DNA of 16,580 bases from UBA3495 sp964629875 (lineage in GTDB: Bacteria; Chloroflexota; Dehalococcoidia; Lucifugimonadales; UBA3495). Under the pieces are notes generated by a model. That model saw nothing but the letters and a program-made list of their open reading frames with translations. It was not told the origin of the DNA and did not search any database. Of this stretch, positions 15,067-16,580 are shown in pieces. A program made the position numbers and the translations under genes. The stretch is taken from contig CAZVRK010000029.1 in assembly GCA_964629875.1 (NCBI GenBank), positions 1 through 16,580 on the forward strand. The letters run 5' to 3'. Position 1 is the stretch's first letter. Each line of letters starts with the position of its first letter.

Positions 15067-15110
15067 CACTAAAACCGATATATGATTGCTTAATATCTGC
15101 TGGAACTAAA

Positions 15111-15140
15111 TTGACTACTGCACACTCTAGGATCTATAAT
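15111..15140 (+). promoter_or_regulatory. Sigma70-type promoter, probably of the DUF2520-panB unit
   Basis: TTGACT (15111-15116, 5 of 6) is 18 bases from a perfect TATAAT (15135-15140). Transcription would start near 15147 and run towards the gap and the DUF2520-panB genes. Confidence 0.6.
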
Positions 15141-15160
15141 CCGCTTGCCATCCACCTATC

Positions 15161-15170
15161 GAGGGGGTGA
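15161..15170 (+). promoter_or_regulatory. Strong Shine-Dalgarno-like sequence without a normal start codon
   Basis: GAGGGGGTGA nearly matches the full anti-Shine-Dalgarno complement (GGAGGTGA). No standard start codon lies 4-12 bases downstream; the only nearby GTG overlaps the site itself, and an ATT at 15179 opens a frame running to the gap. A base error at the contig end, or a regulatory role, could explain it. Confidence 0.35.
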
Positions 15171-15284
15171 GCTTTCTAATTAAGACGGCTATTCCCTGCC
15201 GCTGGGATCGTAAGTTGACCGAGACGGCCAATAGTTCAGACAATTCAATATCACAAATAACTCGTTGCTCCAATCATATGTCCA

Positions 15285-15384
15285 NNNNNNNNNNNNNNNN
15301 NNNNNNNNNNNNNNNNNNNNNNNNNNNNNNNNNNNNNNNNNNNNNNNNNNNNNNNNNNNNNNNNNNNNNNNNNNNNNNNNNNNN
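15285..15384. other. Assembly gap (100 N)
   Basis: This second run of exactly 100 N has no repeated flanks, so sequence is truly missing. It hides at least part of the N-terminal Rossmann domain of the following gene. Confidence 0.98.
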
Positions 15385-16059
15385 GAACAGACAACTTGGC
15401 AAGCACACCAATCGGTAATTCATTGCAGCGGACCGTTATCTTACGATGTACTGAAAGCCGTCTCTGAATCCGGCGCAAAAATAGGAACTTTTCATCCATG
15501 CCAAACGTTCACAGCAAACATTGATTTGCCTTCAATCAATAAATTGTTTGAGGGAACACTCATCAACGTCTCATCAGATTCCGCACAACTAGCGGACGCA
15601 TTATCAATACTTAGCCGTCAAATAGGTGGTATACCAATTTCAATATCCGATGAATTCCGTCCTCTATACCACGTAGCAGCCGTCCTAACTTGTGGGTCTC
15701 TCGCGGCATTAATGAGCATAAGTATGGCTATATGGCAAGAAATTGGTTTGACCGAATCCGAAGCCAAATCAGCTCTAAAAACACTCTCAACCACGACCCT
15801 TGCCAATATATATGAACATGGTATCCCAAGCAGTTTAACCGGACCTATTCTTCGTGAAGACTTTGGAACAATTAACTCCCACTTAGACGCTCTCATGAAT
15901 TATTCCCCAGATGCCGCAGCTGTCTACGCTCTACTGAGTAAGATAACCTCGGACAGTTCAGGCATCTCTCGAGAAAAACATATCGAACCCAACGATATTT
16001 CCCATCGCTATACTCATCTTATAGAGAGGATTTCTTCATGTCTCGCATCACCGCGCTAA
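15385..16059 (+). CDS. Rossmann-like/DUF2520 protein (PanE-like), N-terminus lost in gap
   Basis: The visible 224 residues begin just before the strand VIHCSGPLSYDVLKA, which follows the NAD(P)-binding part in this family. GAKIGTFHPCQTFT then leads into the helical DUF2520 domain (for example FRPLYHVAAVLTCGSLAALM). Complete members are near 290 residues, so roughly 70-90 N-terminal residues with the dinucleotide loop are missing. Family members are often found beside pantothenate genes and are thought to be dehydrogenases related to ketopantoate reductase. The 22-base overlap with panB here supports a link to pantothenate synthesis, but this activity is inferred. It is probably a complete gene in the genome. 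Confidence 0.85.
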   Translation, partial: EQTTWQAHQSVIHCSGPLSYDVLKAVSESGAKIGTFHPCQTFTANIDLPSINKLFEGTLINVSSDSAQLADALSILSRQIGGIPISISDEFRPLYHVAAVLTCGSLAALMSISMAIWQEIGLTESEAKSALKTLSTTTLANIYEHGIPSSLTGPILREDFGTINSHLDALMNYSPDAAAVYALLSKITSDSSGISREKHIEPNDISHRYTHLIERISSCLASPR

Positions 16060-16580
16060 ACATCAGGGATTACAAAACCTCTGGAAATAAATTCTCTATG
16101 GTCACCGCTTATGATTACACCAGTGCAAGACTAGCTGAAGAAGCCAATATTCCTGTTTTACTAGTGGGTGATAGTCTCGGCATGGTCGTCATGGGATATG
16201 AGTCGACTATTCCTGTAACCATGGACGACATGATACGTCACACTAAAATGGTGGTAAGGGGATCTACAACCGCACATATAGTATCTGACCTTCCCTTCAT
16301 GACTTATCAAGAAAGCCCCTCGACAGCGTTACACAATGCCGCCCTCCTTATACAGGAAGGTGGAGCTCAAAGCGTAAAGATGGAAGGCGGGGAAAACATT
16401 TCAGAAGCTATATCTAATATTGCCAGGAACGGCATCCCCGTTATGGGTCATTTAGGCCTTACCCCACAATACGTACACGCGCTGAGCGGGTACCAACTCC
16501 AGGGTAAAACTCAGACAACGGCTTCTAAATTAATTGATGACGCTCTAGCCGTTGAAGCCGCAGGTGCATATGCATTAGTT
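16038..16580 (+). CDS. panB: 3-methyl-2-oxobutanoate hydroxymethyltransferase (partial, runs off the window)
   Basis: PanB transfers a hydroxymethyl group from methylene-tetrahydrofolate to 2-oxoisovalerate to make ketopantoate, the first committed step to pantothenate and CoA. The 181 codons present cover about two thirds of the usual 260-280 residues. Metal and substrate residues are visible: Asp45 (LVGDSLGMV), Asp84 (VSDLPFMTY) and Glu116 (VKMEGG). MVTAYDYTSARLAE (21-34) and GHLGLTPQ (137-144) are family signatures. GAGAGG lies 8 bases before the ATG. The gene overlaps the end of the DUF2520 gene by 22 bases, so it is translated from the same transcript. It continues past the right edge. 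Confidence 0.95.
   Translation, partial: MSRITALNIRDYKTSGNKFSMVTAYDYTSARLAEEANIPVLLVGDSLGMVVMGYESTIPVTMDDMIRHTKMVVRGSTTAHIVSDLPFMTYQESPSTALHNAALLIQEGGAQSVKMEGGENISEAISNIARNGIPVMGHLGLTPQYVHALSGYQLQGKTQTTASKLIDDALAVEAAGAYALV

Larger units (their letters stand above)
15067..15284. other. Intergenic region after sbcD with unexplained leader
   Basis: No frame of these 218 bases resembles the missing N-terminus of the Rossmann/DUF2520 protein. The stretch holds a good promoter (15111-15140) and a very strong Shine-Dalgarno-like GAGGGGGTGA (15161-15170). No ATG, GTG or TTG follows it at a normal distance. No tRNA or known riboswitch was recognised. Confidence 0.55.

Noticed and set aside
15251..15499. 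Open frames crossing the second N gap on the minus strand
   Set aside because: They depend on undefined bases and lie opposite the well-supported DUF2520 gene.
1..16580. tRNA genes, CRISPR arrays, insertion sequences or phage genes
   Set aside because: No TTC-containing T-arm with matching acceptor stem, repeat-spacer array, transposase or integrase motif was seen on either strand.

Overview
The window looks like part of a scaffolded draft genome (two runs of exactly 100 N) from a bacterium of moderate, slightly AT-leaning composition. The mix of genes points tentatively to an uncultured, probably marine Chloroflexota (SAR202/Dehalococcoidia-like): unlinked gatCA plus asnS, a sulfopyruvate-decarboxylase-like pair, HpcH/PHP/MaoC/VOC catabolic genes, a type A RNase P RNA, and a DUF2520-panB pair. 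That taxonomic call is an inference from gene content; no taxonomic marker was searched.

Layout. 1-380 is non-coding. 381-2348 (+) holds a ferric-iron-type ABC ATPase followed by a DtxR/MntR-family metalloregulator with a C-terminal FeoA-like domain. 2448-4471 (-) is a thiamine-diphosphate (ThDP) enzyme locus. It has a PYR-domain subunit (alpha) and an intact PP-domain subunit (beta) behind a clear sigma70-type promoter, closed by a strong terminator. Beyond the terminator lie a two-TM 75-residue protein and, overlapping it by four bases, a second beta-like protein whose ThDP motif is degraded. 4581-8654 (-) is an SDR oxidoreductase followed by gatC, gatA and asnS (tRNA amidation and Asn charging). 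8783-12184 (-) is a catabolic-looking cluster: HpcH/HpaI aldolase, PHP hydrolase, two MaoC-type hotdog subunits and a two-repeat VOC protein.

12247-12667 (-) is rnpB, with its P1 helix and 3' U-run visible. Upstream lies a CT398-like coiled-coil/zinc-ribbon protein cut by the first N gap. The 55 bases on each side of that gap are identical, and collapsing them restores one 233-codon frame, so this gap is an assembly artefact. Divergent from it is an SbcD-type nuclease (+). At the right end, a promoter and a very strong Shine-Dalgarno-like sequence precede the second N gap. After it come the C-terminal part of a Rossmann/DUF2520 protein and panB, which runs off the window.

How the genes may work together. 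The regulator probably controls metal uptake, possibly through the neighbouring ATPase. The alpha/beta ThDP pair should decarboxylate a small 2-oxoacid of the sulfo- or phosphonopyruvate type. The aldolase, hotdog and VOC cluster is consistent with breakdown of an acyl-CoA-linked organic acid, but its substrate cannot be read from the sequence. The most unusual items are the degraded ThDP beta paralogue coupled to a tiny membrane protein, and the hotdog and VOC proteins that lack the usual catalytic or metal residues.
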